DNA of 64,000 nucleotides from Sphingobacteriaceae bacterium (GTDB lineage Bacteria; Bacteroidota; Bacteroidia; B-17B0; Aurantibacillaceae). Made by a program: the position numbers and the translations under genes. The notes beneath the pieces are model-generated. The model was not told the DNA's origin. It did not search any database and saw nothing but the letters and a program-made list of their open reading frames with translations. Location of the stretch: the NCBI GenBank assembly GCA_016709575.1, contig JADJMM010000007.1, positions 229,727-293,726 on the forward strand, in the 5' to 3' direction. Positions 35,842-45,384 of this stretch are shown in pieces (the stretch's first letter is position 1; every line of letters starts with the position of its first letter).

Positions 35842-37017
35842 ATGGCAGTAAAGAGAATAACATTACACAACGGCAAGGAGCATTCTTTGTTGCGTTTTCA
35901 CCCTTGGGTTTTTTCAGGGGCTATCAAAATTAAAGATGATTTAGCGGAGGGGGAATTGGTAGAGGTTTATTCTGCCAGTCAGAAATTTTTAGGAGTTGGT
36001 CATTACCAAAACGCGAGTATTTCGGTGCGTTTAGTTTCGTTTACACCTGTTGAAATTAATGATGAGTTTTGGTTCAATAAAATAAATAAGGCTTATCAGT
36101 ACAGAATTAACCTTGGCATCTTAAATGAGTGTACTAATGTTTGTCGCTTAATTTTTGGAGAAGGTGATGGATTGCCGGGATTGATTATGGATTATTACGA
36201 CGGACATGTTGTATTTCAAGCGCACAGTATTGCGATGCACATGAACAAAGATGCTATTGTAAGAGCTCTACAGAAAACATTTGGTGCCGGTTTAAAAAGT
36301 GTTTACGATAAAAGTTCGGAAACTTTACCTAAACAATATGCAAGCGGAATTAAGAATGAATATTTAGTTGGGAAGGGTGGAGAGCAAGTTGTGGTGAAAG
36401 AAAACAATTGCAAATTTATTATTGATTGGGAAAAAGGTCAGAAGACAGGTTTTTTTGTCGACCAAAGAGAGAATCGTTTGTTGTTATCGAAATATTCAAA
36501 AGGCAAAAAAGTATTAAATACATTTTCTTATACAGGAGGATTTTCGGTTTACGCTGCTTTAGCGGGAGCAACATTAGTTCATTCGGTTGATTCATCAGCA
36601 CCGGCAATTGAATTAAGTAAACAAAATGCGGAGTTGAATGGGATTACGAATCACGAAGGATATGCTGAAGATGTTTTTGATTTTTTGAAAGATAAAGACA
36701 ATGCTTACGATGTTATTGTTTTAGATCCGCCTGCTTTTGCAAAGAGTAGAGATGTAAAGCATAATGCTGTTAAAGGCTACATAAAACTAAATGCACTTGC
36801 GCTTAAAAAAATAAAACCGGGAGGGATTCTATTTACGTTTTCTTGTTCGGGAGTAATTGATAAAATGTTATTCTATAATTCGATTGCAGCGGCTGCTATT
36901 GAGGCGGGAAGAAATGTAAAAGTAATCCACTATTTATATCAACCGGCCGATCATCCTGTTATTCCGTTTTTCCCTGAGGGGGAATACTTAAAAGGAATGG
37001 TGCTTTGGGTGGAATAA
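35842..37017 (+). CDS. rlmI: RlmI-type 23S rRNA (cytosine-C5) methyltransferase
   Basis: The protein has 391 residues. The N-terminal PUA domain (1-75: RFHPWVFSGAIKIKDDLAEG) is followed by a bridging region and a SAM-dependent methyltransferase domain (about 190-391). Motifs: GQKTGFFVDQRENRLLLSKY, VLNTFSYTGGFSVYAALAGA (SAM site), VIVLDPPAFAKS (motif IV) and FTFSCSGVI with the catalytic-type cysteine. It is most like RlmI, which makes m5C at position 1962 of E. coli 23S rRNA; the exact target here is inferred. It is a single gene with an upstream intergenic region of about 200 bp. Confidence 0.9.
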   Translation: MAVKRITLHNGKEHSLLRFHPWVFSGAIKIKDDLAEGELVEVYSASQKFLGVGHYQNASISVRLVSFTPVEINDEFWFNKINKAYQYRINLGILNECTNVCRLIFGEGDGLPGLIMDYYDGHVVFQAHSIAMHMNKDAIVRALQKTFGAGLKSVYDKSSETLPKQYASGIKNEYLVGKGGEQVVVKENNCKFIIDWEKGQKTGFFVDQRENRLLLSKYSKGKKVLNTFSYTGGFSVYAALAGATLVHSVDSSAPAIELSKQNAELNGITNHEGYAEDVFDFLKDKDNAYDVIVLDPPAFAKSRDVKHNAVKGYIKLNALALKKIKPGGILFTFSCSGVIDKMLFYNSIAAAAIEAGRNVKVIHYLYQPADHPVIPFFPEGEYLKGMVLWVE

Positions 37018-37020
37018 ATG

Positions 37021-37098
37021 TGGTTTCGGCTACGCTCAACCACCGAGTCGCTGAATATAAATTTCTAGTAAATGAAACCGGTAACTGAGCGTAGTCGA
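37021..37098. repeat. Inverted repeat of the GGCTACGCTCA/TGAGCGTAG type
   Basis: GGTTTCGGCTACGCTCAACC at 37022 onward and GGTAACTGAGCGTAGTCGAA near 37080-37099 contain inverted arms (TACGCTCA and TGAGCGTA). Elements with this core are common between Bacteroidota genes. It separates rlmI from the converging thioredoxin gene. Confidence 0.6.
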
Positions 37099-37100
37099 AG

Positions 37101-37502
37101 TTACTTATACAAATTCAATTTCTTTTGAATCTCAGCTTTTGGCAAGGAGGTATTATTTTCCCACACTTTTTTTCCGTTTTTGTAAATGATAAATAACGGG
37201 AGCGTATTTATTTCGAAATGAGTAGATACTTTTTTGTTTTCATCTACATCAATTACTAAAATTTCAACTTTTTCTTTTTCTTCTGTTTGTAATTGTTCAA
37301 TGGCAGGTTTTAATTTTATACAGGGTGCGCACCAATCCGCTTTAAAATAAACGAACACAATTTTATCTTTATTTTCTGTCTTCTTTACATACTCTTCCAC
37401 GGTCATGCCATCATCCTGTTTAGCTGAAACGCGTTCAGATGTAAAAGCATAAACTAGGCAAGTAAGTAAAAGCAGCGATAGAATTATTTTCAAAGATTTC
37501 AT
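37101..37502 (-). CDS. Exported thioredoxin-family protein
   Basis: The protein has 133 residues. A signal peptide or anchor (IILSLLLLTCLVYAFTS) precedes a thioredoxin domain with VFVYFKADWCAPCIKLKPAI; the redox cysteines are at about 58 and 61 (CAPC). The cis-proline region reads INTLPLFIIYKNGKKVW. The periplasmic location suggests disulfide reduction or exchange on envelope proteins. The Cys-rich lipoproteins at 33.8-34.7 kb are possible clients, but this is only a guess from proximity. Confidence 0.88.
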   Translation of the reverse strand: MKSLKIILSLLLLTCLVYAFTSERVSAKQDDGMTVEEYVKKTENKDKIVFVYFKADWCAPCIKLKPAIEQLQTEEKEKVEILVIDVDENKKVSTHFEINTLPLFIIYKNGKKVWENNTSLPKAEIQKKLNLYK

Positions 37503-37592
37503 AATATAAATGTATTAAATAGAAACGACTTAGTGACTAATATCATTGTTAATAGAACTATTTGATGGTACATTTATTGTTAAAATTAACAA

Positions 37593-37976
37593 ATGAAAGT
37601 AATAGAGTTGAAGAAGAGTAGTGTAAGCTTACTCGATGAAGGTATTTTACATATTCATTTAAAGGGTGGCGCAGAGTTTGAATTAGAAGATGCTGTTTTG
37701 GTTGTTGAGGCTATGGGAAAATTAGGTGGAGGAAAGAAATTACCAGTACTCATTGATGCCGGTGAGTTTGTGAGTATTGATAAGGAAGTGAGAATATTTT
37801 CGGCGAGTCCTGAAAGCAATATTTATACTTTAGCAGATGCAATTGCTTATGTTTCGTTAGCTCAAAAATTGATTGCAGATTTCTATATAAAATACAACAA
37901 ACCTGTTGTGCCAACTAAAGATTTTCTTTCCAAGGAAGACGCTATTGAATGGTTAAAGACGTTTGTTTCCAAATAA
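37593..37976 (+). CDS. Small STAS-like protein of unknown function
   Basis: The protein has 127 residues and no signal peptide. It opens VSLLDEGILHIHLKGGAEFE, followed by LPVLIDAGEFVSIDKEVRIF and YTLADAIAYVSLAQKLIADF, ending FLSKEDAIEWLKTFVSK. The strand-helix pattern resembles SpoIIAA/STAS-like fold proteins annotated only as domains of unknown function. A TACATTTA box lies 17 bp upstream and a strong terminator follows. The role is unknown; by analogy with STAS proteins it may be a regulatory partner. Confidence 0.7.
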   Translation: MKVIELKKSSVSLLDEGILHIHLKGGAEFELEDAVLVVEAMGKLGGGKKLPVLIDAGEFVSIDKEVRIFSASPESNIYTLADAIAYVSLAQKLIADFYIKYNKPVVPTKDFLSKEDAIEWLKTFVSK

Positions 37977-38003
37977 AAAAGCCGAACAAATTGTCCGGCT
38001 TTT
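37975..38003. terminator. Bidirectional terminator
   Basis: AAAAAGCCGAAC and GTCCGGCTTTT form a stem around AAATT, one mismatch, with T-runs on both strands. It separates the converging genes ending at 37976 and 38024. Confidence 0.85.
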
Positions 38004-38023
38004 AAAATAAGGTGAGGTAAAAT

Positions 38024-41000
38024 TTAACGTTTTTTCTTACTGAAACTAATGTTTCCAAATAAGTCTAATACTCTTTTAAATACATCAAAGTAAAGTGTAA
38101 TCATTAAGGAAACACTCATCATCCAAATCACTAAAATATTAAACCAATAAGTTGGATATAACGTGCCCATAAACTTTTTACGTGGTGCAAAAAAGTGCGC
38201 GCGACCAAAGTTTGAATCGGTTGGGTCTTGGAAAACAGGATCAATTTGTTGAATTAAACGACCGTCTTTTTCTAAACAACGCTCGCCCATGTTATTTGAG
38301 TTTTTTAATAACTGATTTAAGCTTTCATTTTCATAATCATCCTGAAGTTGTAAGAATTTTTCTTTCTCAGCAGGTGTTTTAGTCATGCCATTAGTAATAG
38401 CATCAGCTTTGTTATAGCAACCTTTCTCGATGTCGTTGTAATAATCATTTAAACGCTTTAAATAATCCTTAATACTCAATACAACTGCTTCGTTATAACC
38501 TGTAGGATTAATAGAAGATAAAACCTCACACTTAATTTTTTTCGACTGAGTAGATTCTTTATCTAATTCATTTTTTACAAGTCCGATATCTTCTTTTAAA
38601 TCGGTTATTTTTTACCGGCTTTTAATTCGTTATCAATTTTTGGTAAGCTTTCCTTGTACTTTTGGTATCCAGTATACTTTTTTATACTGTGCAACGCTTT
38701 TTGTTTTTTCAAGTTTATAGAAATTACGTTCGTACATATTTTCTTTAAACTGATTTACCGCTAAGGCTTCAAAGGCCCATCTGCTGGCCATAATTTCACC
38801 GGCAATAGGAACGCCACCTTGCTCTGCTAGAGTTGGATTTAATTTATCAAACTTAACAACCACACCCGCTAATAATAACTGAGGAATAATTAAGAATGGA
38901 ATTAAAATGTAAATGGTAACCGCACTATTAAAGGCCGATGAAATATTTAAACCTAACATATTGGCGAAACATGAAGTGGTGAATAATACCATCCAATAAT
39001 CTAAATACATACCCTTAACACCTAACACCATATTACCAACAATTACAAACGTTAAAGTTTGAATAGCTGATAAAACAAACATGATGATAATCTTACTCCA
39101 CAAGTAACTTCCCTTACTTAAGTTTAAGAACGATTCACGCTTGCGGATTTTACGGTCGCGGATAATTTCTTCAGCACTCACCGTTAAACCAATAAATAAA
39201 GCTACTACAACCGACATAAACATGTACGCAGGCATATTTTCGTTTTCGCGGAAAACATAGCCGTGCCCTGTGTCAGCATCTGTATTAAAGTAACGCACTA
39301 AATACGCTAAAATAAATGCTAATAAAGGTGCCTCAATAAAGTTGATCATTAAGTATTGTGTGTTGGTTAATTTACTTAACACATCACGGGTAATGAATAC
39401 TTTGAATTGTTTTAACTTGTTTGGAATTTTGAAAATAGCTTCCGGAATTTCGTCTTGATGTTTAATGTCACCAATACCTGTTTCAATTAATTCCACATAA
39501 CTCTTATTCCATTCAGCAGGACTGGTTTTACGGTTAAATGTTAAGTTACCGTATTCGTCTAATACCTTACTTTCAATAATATTGAAAATTAATTCAGGAT
39601 TTACGTTACCACAATTCCAACATTCGCTTTCTTCTGAGTTAACGTGATTTACTAAACGTTTAAAATAAGAAACTGCATCAACCGGGTTGCCGTAATAAAT
39701 AGGATAACCGCCAACGTCTAATATTTGAAGTTTATCAAACATTTTAAAAATGTCTGAAGACGGCTGGTGAATTACAACGAAAATTAATTTTCCTTTTAAA
39801 GCTAATTCTTTTAAAAGATCCATGATGTTTTCAGAGTCACGTGATGATAAACCTGAAGTAGGCTCATCCACATAAAGCACCGAAGGCTCACGGATTAACT
39901 CTAAACCAATATTTAAACGTTTACGCTGTCCACCCGAAATTGTTTTTTCTAATGGAGAACCAACTTTTAAATCTTTTGTTTCAGTTAAACCCAAATCAGC
40001 TAATAACGAAATACATTTTTTAGCAATTTCATCATCGGTTAAATTTCCAAAACATAATTTACCATTATAGAATAAGTTTTGGTAAACGGTTAATTCTTCA
40101 ATTAATAAGTCATCTTGTGTAACGTGACCAATTACACCTTTAACGGCTTCTTTATCTTTGTGAATGTTTTTTCCGTTAATTAAAACTTCTCCGGCACTAG
40201 GAACTTCAACACCATTTAATACGTTTAATAAAGTAGATTTACCGGCACCTGAACCTCCCATGATACCAATTAACTTTCCACTCTCTTCGCGGATGTTAAT
40301 GTTACGTAAACCTAATTTACCGCCTTTAAATTTGTACTCGATATTTTTCGCTTCGAATGAAATTTTAGCTTTGCTCGCATCCGCTAAGAAGCGGCCAATG
40401 ATATCGGAATAATAAATTGGTTTAACTTTAGAACTACGTAAAGAAGAACCCGGCGTTAAAATATGAACGCGTTCTTTTGAAATACCTTGTCCGTTTAACT
40501 GTAACTCGATATTACCATAAATGCGCAACGCATACATACCAACACTGTCGATTTGAATAATACGAACATCATCAGTAAGTGTTTCGCATAAAATATGTTT
40601 TGTTGAGTTGTTGTAGCCGTTTTCTTTGTTATTAATAACAAGCGTTTTTGGCGAATCAGGAGTTACTTCAACTTTATCTTCAACAAAATGTTTTAATTGT
40701 AAGAATTCTTCATTAACGATGTTAAAGGTTTCAGCCACCGTGATAACGAATTCGTATTCTTGTTCAGAGATTTCGTTAGAAGAATAAATAAACTCTAATA
40801 AACGAATCAACACAATGACTTTTTGAGGTTGTTCAAGTTCTTGGTTGATCTGAGTACAGATTTTTAATACTTTAACTGAATTTAAAGAGGTACGTTTTGC
40901 TGAACCGTCTTTTTTCTTTGAAACCTGATGATGGGCTTCAAGGTATTCGTCAAAAATACCTAAGTAGGTATCTACCTGCTCTTGGTTTAATTGTTGCTTT

Positions 41001-41101
41001 AAGAAAGACTGCACAATGGCCCTTCCTGTGTTATTTACGCCATCCACTTTTGCGATGATGGCAAACATTTGCATTAGGGCTCTTAGTATTCGTTCACTCA
41101 T
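38024..41101 (-). CDS. TerB/FHA-like/ABCG fusion transporter (two frameshifts)
   Basis: About 1025 residues when restored. In order: a TerB-like helical domain (1-60, ALMQMFAIIAKVDGVNNTGR), a beta domain resembling FHA (about 165-235, ending VHILTPGSSLRSSKVKPIYY), an ABC ATPase (about 250-470: GIMGGSGAGKSTLLNVLNGV, ISGGQRKRLNIGLELIREPS, VLYVDEPTSGLSSRDS), a Cys pair in ESECWNCGNVNPE, six membrane spans of the ABC2 type (about 565-740), then a long coiled region and a final span FNILVIWMMSVSLMITLYF. Frameshifts near 38672 and 38612 detach the last 200 residues. It is the last gene of an operon with a lipoprotein and two secreted proteins. The cargo is unknown. Confidence 0.83.
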
Positions 41102-41123
41102 AAATTTTTAGTATTACAGTACG

Positions 41124-41602
41124 TTATTTTTTATAAAGATCATAAAAACATTTTGCTATACGACGGATGTTTTTTTGATCTTCTCCGCTAAGTACAGCTT
41201 CAAATTTTTCGTTAAAGATGATAGAGGTTAAGCCATCGTCTCTTAATGTAGCAATATAATTAATTAAAACATCCACCAAAAAATAAGCAGTAGGTTCTTT
41301 GTGATCGTAGTAAGTGGCCGACTTTAAAAAGAAACTTTTGTTTCCGGATTTAATTTGTAGCGGACCAACATCTAAAAACCAAGTTTTTGATTGGGAGTAA
41401 TCTTTAAAACGAATTTACCGTTGTTATTAATGAATTGAATATTGCCACCATTTTTAAGCGGGCAGTTTAATACATTGACTAAGTAAGAATGTTTTTCGGT
41501 AGGTTTATATAAACTATCGCTTACCAGCTGGTCGTTGCAGTTTTGAGCAAACATGCAGTTAAACCCGGCAAGAAAAGCAAGTATATATAATTGTTTAATC
41601 AT
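41124..41602 (-). CDS. Secreted protein of the ABC operon (one frameshift)
   Basis: About 159 residues when restored. Signal peptide LYILAFLAGFNCMFAQ, then CNDQLVSDSLYKPTEKHSYL and LKNGGNIQFINNNGKFVL. The apparent end after NQKLGF is due to one missing A near 41390; the correct frame reads TWFLDVGPLQIKSGNKSFFL, then YYDHKEPTAYFLVDVLINYI and ends NIRRIAKCFYDLYKK. The stop at 41124 lies 22 bp before the transporter start, which supports one transcript. No known domain was recognised; it is probably periplasmic. Confidence 0.68.
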
Positions 41603-41615
41603 CGTTTTAAAAGTA

Positions 41616-41652
41616 AAAAAGGATAAAGCTTTTGGTTCTTTATCCTTTTTTC
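41616..41652. terminator. Hairpin between two genes of the ABC operon
   Basis: AAAAAAGGATAAAG pairs with CTTTATCCTTTTTT around a 9-nt loop; on either strand it ends in a T-run. Since genes on both sides read minus, it may attenuate transcription into the transporter part of the operon. Confidence 0.75.
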
Positions 41653-41669
41653 ACAAAAGCGTTGGTGAA

Positions 41670-42101
41670 TTATTTTTGTTTGAAGCCTATTAGGACAACG
41701 GCGCAACCGGAACCCTGATTTCGGTTAACATCGATTTGTGCTTCTATAATACACTCTAAAGTATTTTTAATTTTAAAGTCCCAGTATGGAGAATTTTTGT
41801 GATTACGATTGGTAAATAGTAAGTGACGGTCTTGATCGTAAATATTAAAAATTAAATTTCCATCATTTGTACCGCTGCAAGCTGCAATACGGTAAATGGT
41901 TTCACCGAAAAAAGTAGTGTGGAATTCTGCAGTCTCTTCTGAGTTTAATAATAAAGCACGGTATTGCTGACCATCAGAAATAAAGGTAGAGATAATGTGC
42001 TTTGAACAAAGATTAGCAATGGTATCGCATTGTGCTTTTGCTTTGTTAGAAAGCGAAAACGCTAATACGAAAGATAATATGGTAAGGGTTAATTTTTTCA
42101 T
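41670..42101 (-). CDS. Secreted protein of unknown function
   Basis: The protein has 143 residues with a signal peptide (LTLTILSFVLAFSLSNKAKAQ). The mature part starts CDTIANLCSKHIISTFISDG and is beta-rich: TTFFGETIYRIAACSGTNDG, NLIFNIYDQDRHLLFTNRNH, ending CAVVLIGFKQK. Three to four cysteines may form disulfides. The mid part (GETIYRIAACSG, LIFNIYD) resembles small jelly-roll proteins. It lies 14 bp after the lipoprotein gene, so both are co-transcribed. It may bind a ligand for the ABC transporter, which is inferred only from the operon. Confidence 0.72.
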   Translation of the reverse strand: MKKLTLTILSFVLAFSLSNKAKAQCDTIANLCSKHIISTFISDGQQYRALLLNSEETAEFHTTFFGETIYRIAACSGTNDGNLIFNIYDQDRHLLFTNRNHKNSPYWDFKIKNTLECIIEAQIDVNRNQGSGCAVVLIGFKQK

Positions 42102-42115
42102 ACTCGGTATAAAAA

Positions 42116-43033
42116 TTAAGATTGTACGTTGGTAATTTTAGTTCTTATTTCTGTAATCTTAGCACTGATTTGATCTATTTGCTCTTTCGATACAATTACT
42201 TCGTTGGTGCTGTTGATGTAGGTCATCTTCTTTAAAGAGTCAGTTGTTGGTTCAACAAAAGTATATTTGAACTGAATACCTTCGTAAACTTTAGCTAAAT
42301 CACTAAGTTGTTTTCCTAATTCAATCGCTTCCGGTGCAGTATTTGAAGCTAATAATTTGATGATGCTACCAAGTGCTTGTTTTTGTTCAGCAATACGGTA
42401 TTTAACTTCATCACCTTGTTTTTGCTTGTAAGCTGTAACTGAGAAGTGCATACTTTCAATCCAACCACCTGCTAAAATTAAGCTGCTAACTTCAGTACGC
42501 TTATTAGTTTTTAAATAAGCATCGCTGGCACGGTAAGCAATACCAACCAATACCAACATACTATCTTTATTAGCAATGTTATCATTAATACGTTTCATGG
42601 TTCCTGTATCAAACGCTGCAGAAACACCAAGTTTATCAGCTAACTGTTTTACAGCAGCTAAATACCCAATAGCATCCTGAGTTTGATTATACATACTTAC
42701 GTATCCTAAATCAGCACCATAAATACCAAGATTTAATGAGCGCATAAAATCATTAGTATAAGTGTTTGCTTTGTTAGAAACATTTAAAATTGATTTATCA
42801 TATGCAACACCTGATTTCTGAATCAGCATAGCAGTTTGAATTGGTGACGGAACACTGAACAATTCACCACCTACGTTAAGCACGGCAGTTTTTGCAGTAT
42901 CTGTATCAATAACAGTATCAGTGTTAGTGTCGTCTTCTTTTGGTTTGTCACCTCCGCAAGATGTAGCAATAAGCACGGATGCAAAGCTTAAAGCCAATAA
43001 ATTTGATTTAAACATATTCTTTTTAAAATTCAT
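42116..43033 (-). CDS. Lipoprotein, first gene of the ABC operon
   Basis: The protein has 305 residues. Lipobox at LASVLIATSC-type sequence (SFASVLIATSCGGDK), lipid Cys near 26, followed by an acidic linker (KPKEDDTNTDTVIDTDTAKT). The rest is almost wholly helical (AMLIQKSGVAYDKSILNVSN; AIGYLAAVKQLADKLGVSAA; ALGSIIKLLASNTAPEAIEL), ending IDQISAKITEIRTKI. No known domain. It leads an operon of two small secreted proteins and a large ABCG-like transporter, so it may be its periplasmic partner. It has an upstream 237-bp intergenic region. Confidence 0.78.
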   Translation of the reverse strand: MNFKKNMFKSNLLALSFASVLIATSCGGDKPKEDDTNTDTVIDTDTAKTAVLNVGGELFSVPSPIQTAMLIQKSGVAYDKSILNVSNKANTYTNDFMRSLNLGIYGADLGYVSMYNQTQDAIGYLAAVKQLADKLGVSAAFDTGTMKRINDNIANKDSMLVLVGIAYRASDAYLKTNKRTEVSSLILAGGWIESMHFSVTAYKQKQGDEVKYRIAEQKQALGSIIKLLASNTAPEAIELGKQLSDLAKVYEGIQFKYTFVEPTTDSLKKMTYINSTNEVIVSKEQIDQISAKITEIRTKITNVQS

Positions 43034-43269
43034 CGATAAAATAACTTAATTGGTTATTAAAAAATCATTTGCAAGTAAGTAAAATAATACGAATTAATCA
43101 AATTTGACCTCATTTGTATTTCATACATAACAATTTGATTATCAGTGTAGTGAAAAGGTGTTTAAATCTTAATCTTCGACCAATTTACATCTACTTCTAT
43201 GATAAGGATAATGAAAGGAATCTTATGGCCGCAAGAATTGAACTTGACTTGAGAGTAATGTAGTAAAAA
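43034..43269. other. Intergenic region between the lipoprotein and KDO transferase genes
   Basis: No convincing gene or RNA. It must hold the promoter of the lipoprotein operon on the minus strand; TTTGATTAATTCG with a downstream TACTTAC is a weak candidate. A short stretch near 43218-43240 looks superficially like a tRNA T-arm but lacks the other arms. Confidence 0.4.
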
Positions 43270-44508
43270 TTAAAAGTGAATATGGCTTAAAATGCGCTCT
43301 GTAACTTTTGAATTTGCGGCAAAAAATGTGTTGAGTTTTTCTGAAATTTCTGATGAAGATTGTTGTGATTTAAAAAAATGAAGCCAGGCTTTTTTGAGTT
43401 CTTCTTTTGAATTTACATTCATAGCTACTTTTAAATTCACTAAATCAACTGCTTCGTTATATTTATAAAAATGGTTCCCGTAAATAGTAACCGGTATGCC
43501 ATAAACTGCAGGTTCCAAACAATTATGAATACCACCATTAAAACCACCTCCAATGTAAGCTTGATTAGCATAATAATAACTTTTAGAGAGCAAACCCATA
43601 GTATTCAAAATTAAAACTTGCGAATTTGTATTGATAGATTCGGTAAATAAAGAATAGCTTAATTGATGTTTGTTGATTTTTGAAATAGTTTCTTTTAATA
43701 AACCTTCTTCAATATCATGCGGTACAATTATCAATTTCGTATCTGTAAAATTTAATTCCTTGAAAGTTTCTAAAATTAATTCTTCATCACCCGGCCAGGT
43801 ACTGCCGGCAATTATTAGTTTATAATTACCTTTAAATTTTTCGATTTCGGCAACCGGACTAAATTTATTTTTTATTTCTATTACTCTGTCGAAACGCGTA
43901 TCACCACAAATTTCCACGTTGGTGATATTGATAGATTGTAATAGCTGTTGTGAATTTTTATCCTGAACAAAAAGTATTTTGAAGGCGGTTAAAGATTTAA
44001 TAAATACTTTGCCATACCATTTAAAAAACGGGTGATGATTTTTAAAAACAGCCGATACCAAATAACATTCTATATTTTTTTTCTTTATTTGAAGTAAGTA
44101 ATTCACCCAAAATTCATATTTAATAAAAATGATTTTATCCGGATTTACTAATTCTAAAAAAGCTTTGGCATTCGACTTAGAATCGTAAGGCAAATAAAAA
44201 ATGCAATCAGCATTTTCATAATTTTTACAAACTTCATAACCGCTGGGTGAGAAAAAAGTAAGAACAATTTTATAAGCGGGATGTTGTTTTTTTATGCTTT
44301 CAATTAAGGTGCGGCCTTGTTCAAATTCGCCCAAAGAAGCGCAGTGCACCCAAATTTTTTTGTGATCGGAAATTTTTTTTAATTGTGCTGAATAATTCTC
44401 TTTCCAGTTTTTCCTTCCTTGTACCCAAAGTTTGGCTTTAGGTTTAAATGCCGAAGCTAAAAAAATAGAAAGTGTATATAGATATACGCCTAGATTATAA
44501 AACAGCAT
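43270..44508 (-). CDS. waaA: 3-deoxy-D-manno-octulosonic acid transferase
   Basis: The 412-residue enzyme attaches KDO to lipid A on the cytoplasmic face of the inner membrane. The N-terminal anchor (YNLGVYLYTLSIFLASAF) is followed by WVHCASLGEFEQGRTLI with the catalytic-type glutamate at 61, then the GT30 fold: FFSPSGYEVCKNYENADCIF, FIKYEFWVNYLLQIKKK, IAGSTWPGDEELILETF and the nucleotide-binding AYIGGGFNGGIHNCLEPAVY. The length and motifs are complete. It shares one base distance with the preceding gene (44510), so they are co-transcribed. Confidence 0.94.
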   Translation of the reverse strand: MLFYNLGVYLYTLSIFLASAFKPKAKLWVQGRKNWKENYSAQLKKISDHKKIWVHCASLGEFEQGRTLIESIKKQHPAYKIVLTFFSPSGYEVCKNYENADCIFYLPYDSKSNAKAFLELVNPDKIIFIKYEFWVNYLLQIKKKNIECYLVSAVFKNHHPFFKWYGKVFIKSLTAFKILFVQDKNSQQLLQSINITNVEICGDTRFDRVIEIKNKFSPVAEIEKFKGNYKLIIAGSTWPGDEELILETFKELNFTDTKLIIVPHDIEEGLLKETISKINKHQLSYSLFTESINTNSQVLILNTMGLLSKSYYYANQAYIGGGFNGGIHNCLEPAVYGIPVTIYGNHFYKYNEAVDLVNLKVAMNVNSKEELKKAWLHFFKSQQSSSEISEKLNTFFAANSKVTERILSHIHF

Positions 44509-44509
44509 G

Positions 44510-45250
44510 TTAATTGTAATAGAAGTCCTGGGTACGTTTATAAAGAGGTAATATCCAACCTATGCGGAATCCAACTAATATATCGGTGCGTTGTTTTGTA
44601 TCCGACAAACCTGTATCGTAATTAAAACCACGATAACTTTTAGTGAAGGCCTCATGAAATTCGAAACCCGCAATAAAATTTACCAAACGGTTATTACTAA
44701 AATATAAGTAGCCGATAAATTGATTCATCGCAAAACCACCACTTAATCTGTCGTAACCTTTTGCCATATCCTTGTCAACAGCCGCAATTTTTTGATTTGC
44801 ATCGTACAATTTTATTTTATGTTGTAAATAGCCAAAGCCAAAATTGGTAATTAAACCTGAGTTGGGATTATGTCCTAATTTCGGAAACACTTTTCCAACT
44901 ACAACATAAGCATTAAAACCTCTTTCAGTAATCCGTAAATCAGCGGGATAACCTTCATTATCGATCACGAAAGCTTCACTGGTTTTCATTTGTGTAATCA
45001 CATCTTCTTTAACATTTTTGCTAAAAAAATAAGCGCCTTCAACACCAATCGTCCAAGTTCTTCGCTCTTTGAAAAGAAAACTTCCGCCAATAGAGAGATT
45101 ATTCCCAAATCTGGTTTCTAAATCACCTTTAGGCATATGTCCACCAAAGTTCACAGAAATTAAGGGAATATTCATAGTGGTATCACTAACGCGTTGCGCT
45201 GATAATGCACTGCAAAACACTAAAAATATTAAGAGAAATTTAAGCTTCAT
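44510..45250 (-). CDS. Outer-membrane beta-barrel-like protein of unknown function
   Basis: From MKLKFLLIFLVFCSALSAQ (ATG 45250, chosen for its clean signal peptide; upstream in-frame starts at 45256 and 45283 add only a leader) the protein has 246 residues. The mature part has alternating amphipathic strands (LSIGGSFLFKERRTWTIGVE, NAYVVVGKVFPKLGHNPNSG, LITNFGFGYLQHKIKLY, FIGYLYFSNNRLVNFIAGFE, VGFRIGWILPLYKR) with aromatic ends, as in 8- to 10-stranded outer-membrane barrels. It may act in envelope biogenesis because it precedes waaA by 1 bp. The family was not recognised. Confidence 0.75.
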   Translation of the reverse strand: MKLKFLLIFLVFCSALSAQRVSDTTMNIPLISVNFGGHMPKGDLETRFGNNLSIGGSFLFKERRTWTIGVEGAYFFSKNVKEDVITQMKTSEAFVIDNEGYPADLRITERGFNAYVVVGKVFPKLGHNPNSGLITNFGFGYLQHKIKLYDANQKIAAVDKDMAKGYDRLSGGFAMNQFIGYLYFSNNRLVNFIAGFEFHEAFTKSYRGFNYDTGLSDTKQRTDILVGFRIGWILPLYKRTQDFYYN

Positions 45251-45384
45251 GAACATAGGCGAAGGTACTAAAAAAATCTCCATGAAGTAGAAATTCTCAC
45301 GAATTACACTACATAGTGTTTACGTGGTAGACTTGGCGCAATAAGTGGAAAAATAATGATTGTGATCTGATGGATATCTAATCA

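Noticed and set aside
43218..43240. tRNA gene or tRNA fragment as an integration site
   Set aside because: The minus strand has a CAAG-TTCAATT-CTTG stem like a T-arm, but no D-arm, anticodon arm or acceptor partner can be found, and there is no integrase nearby.
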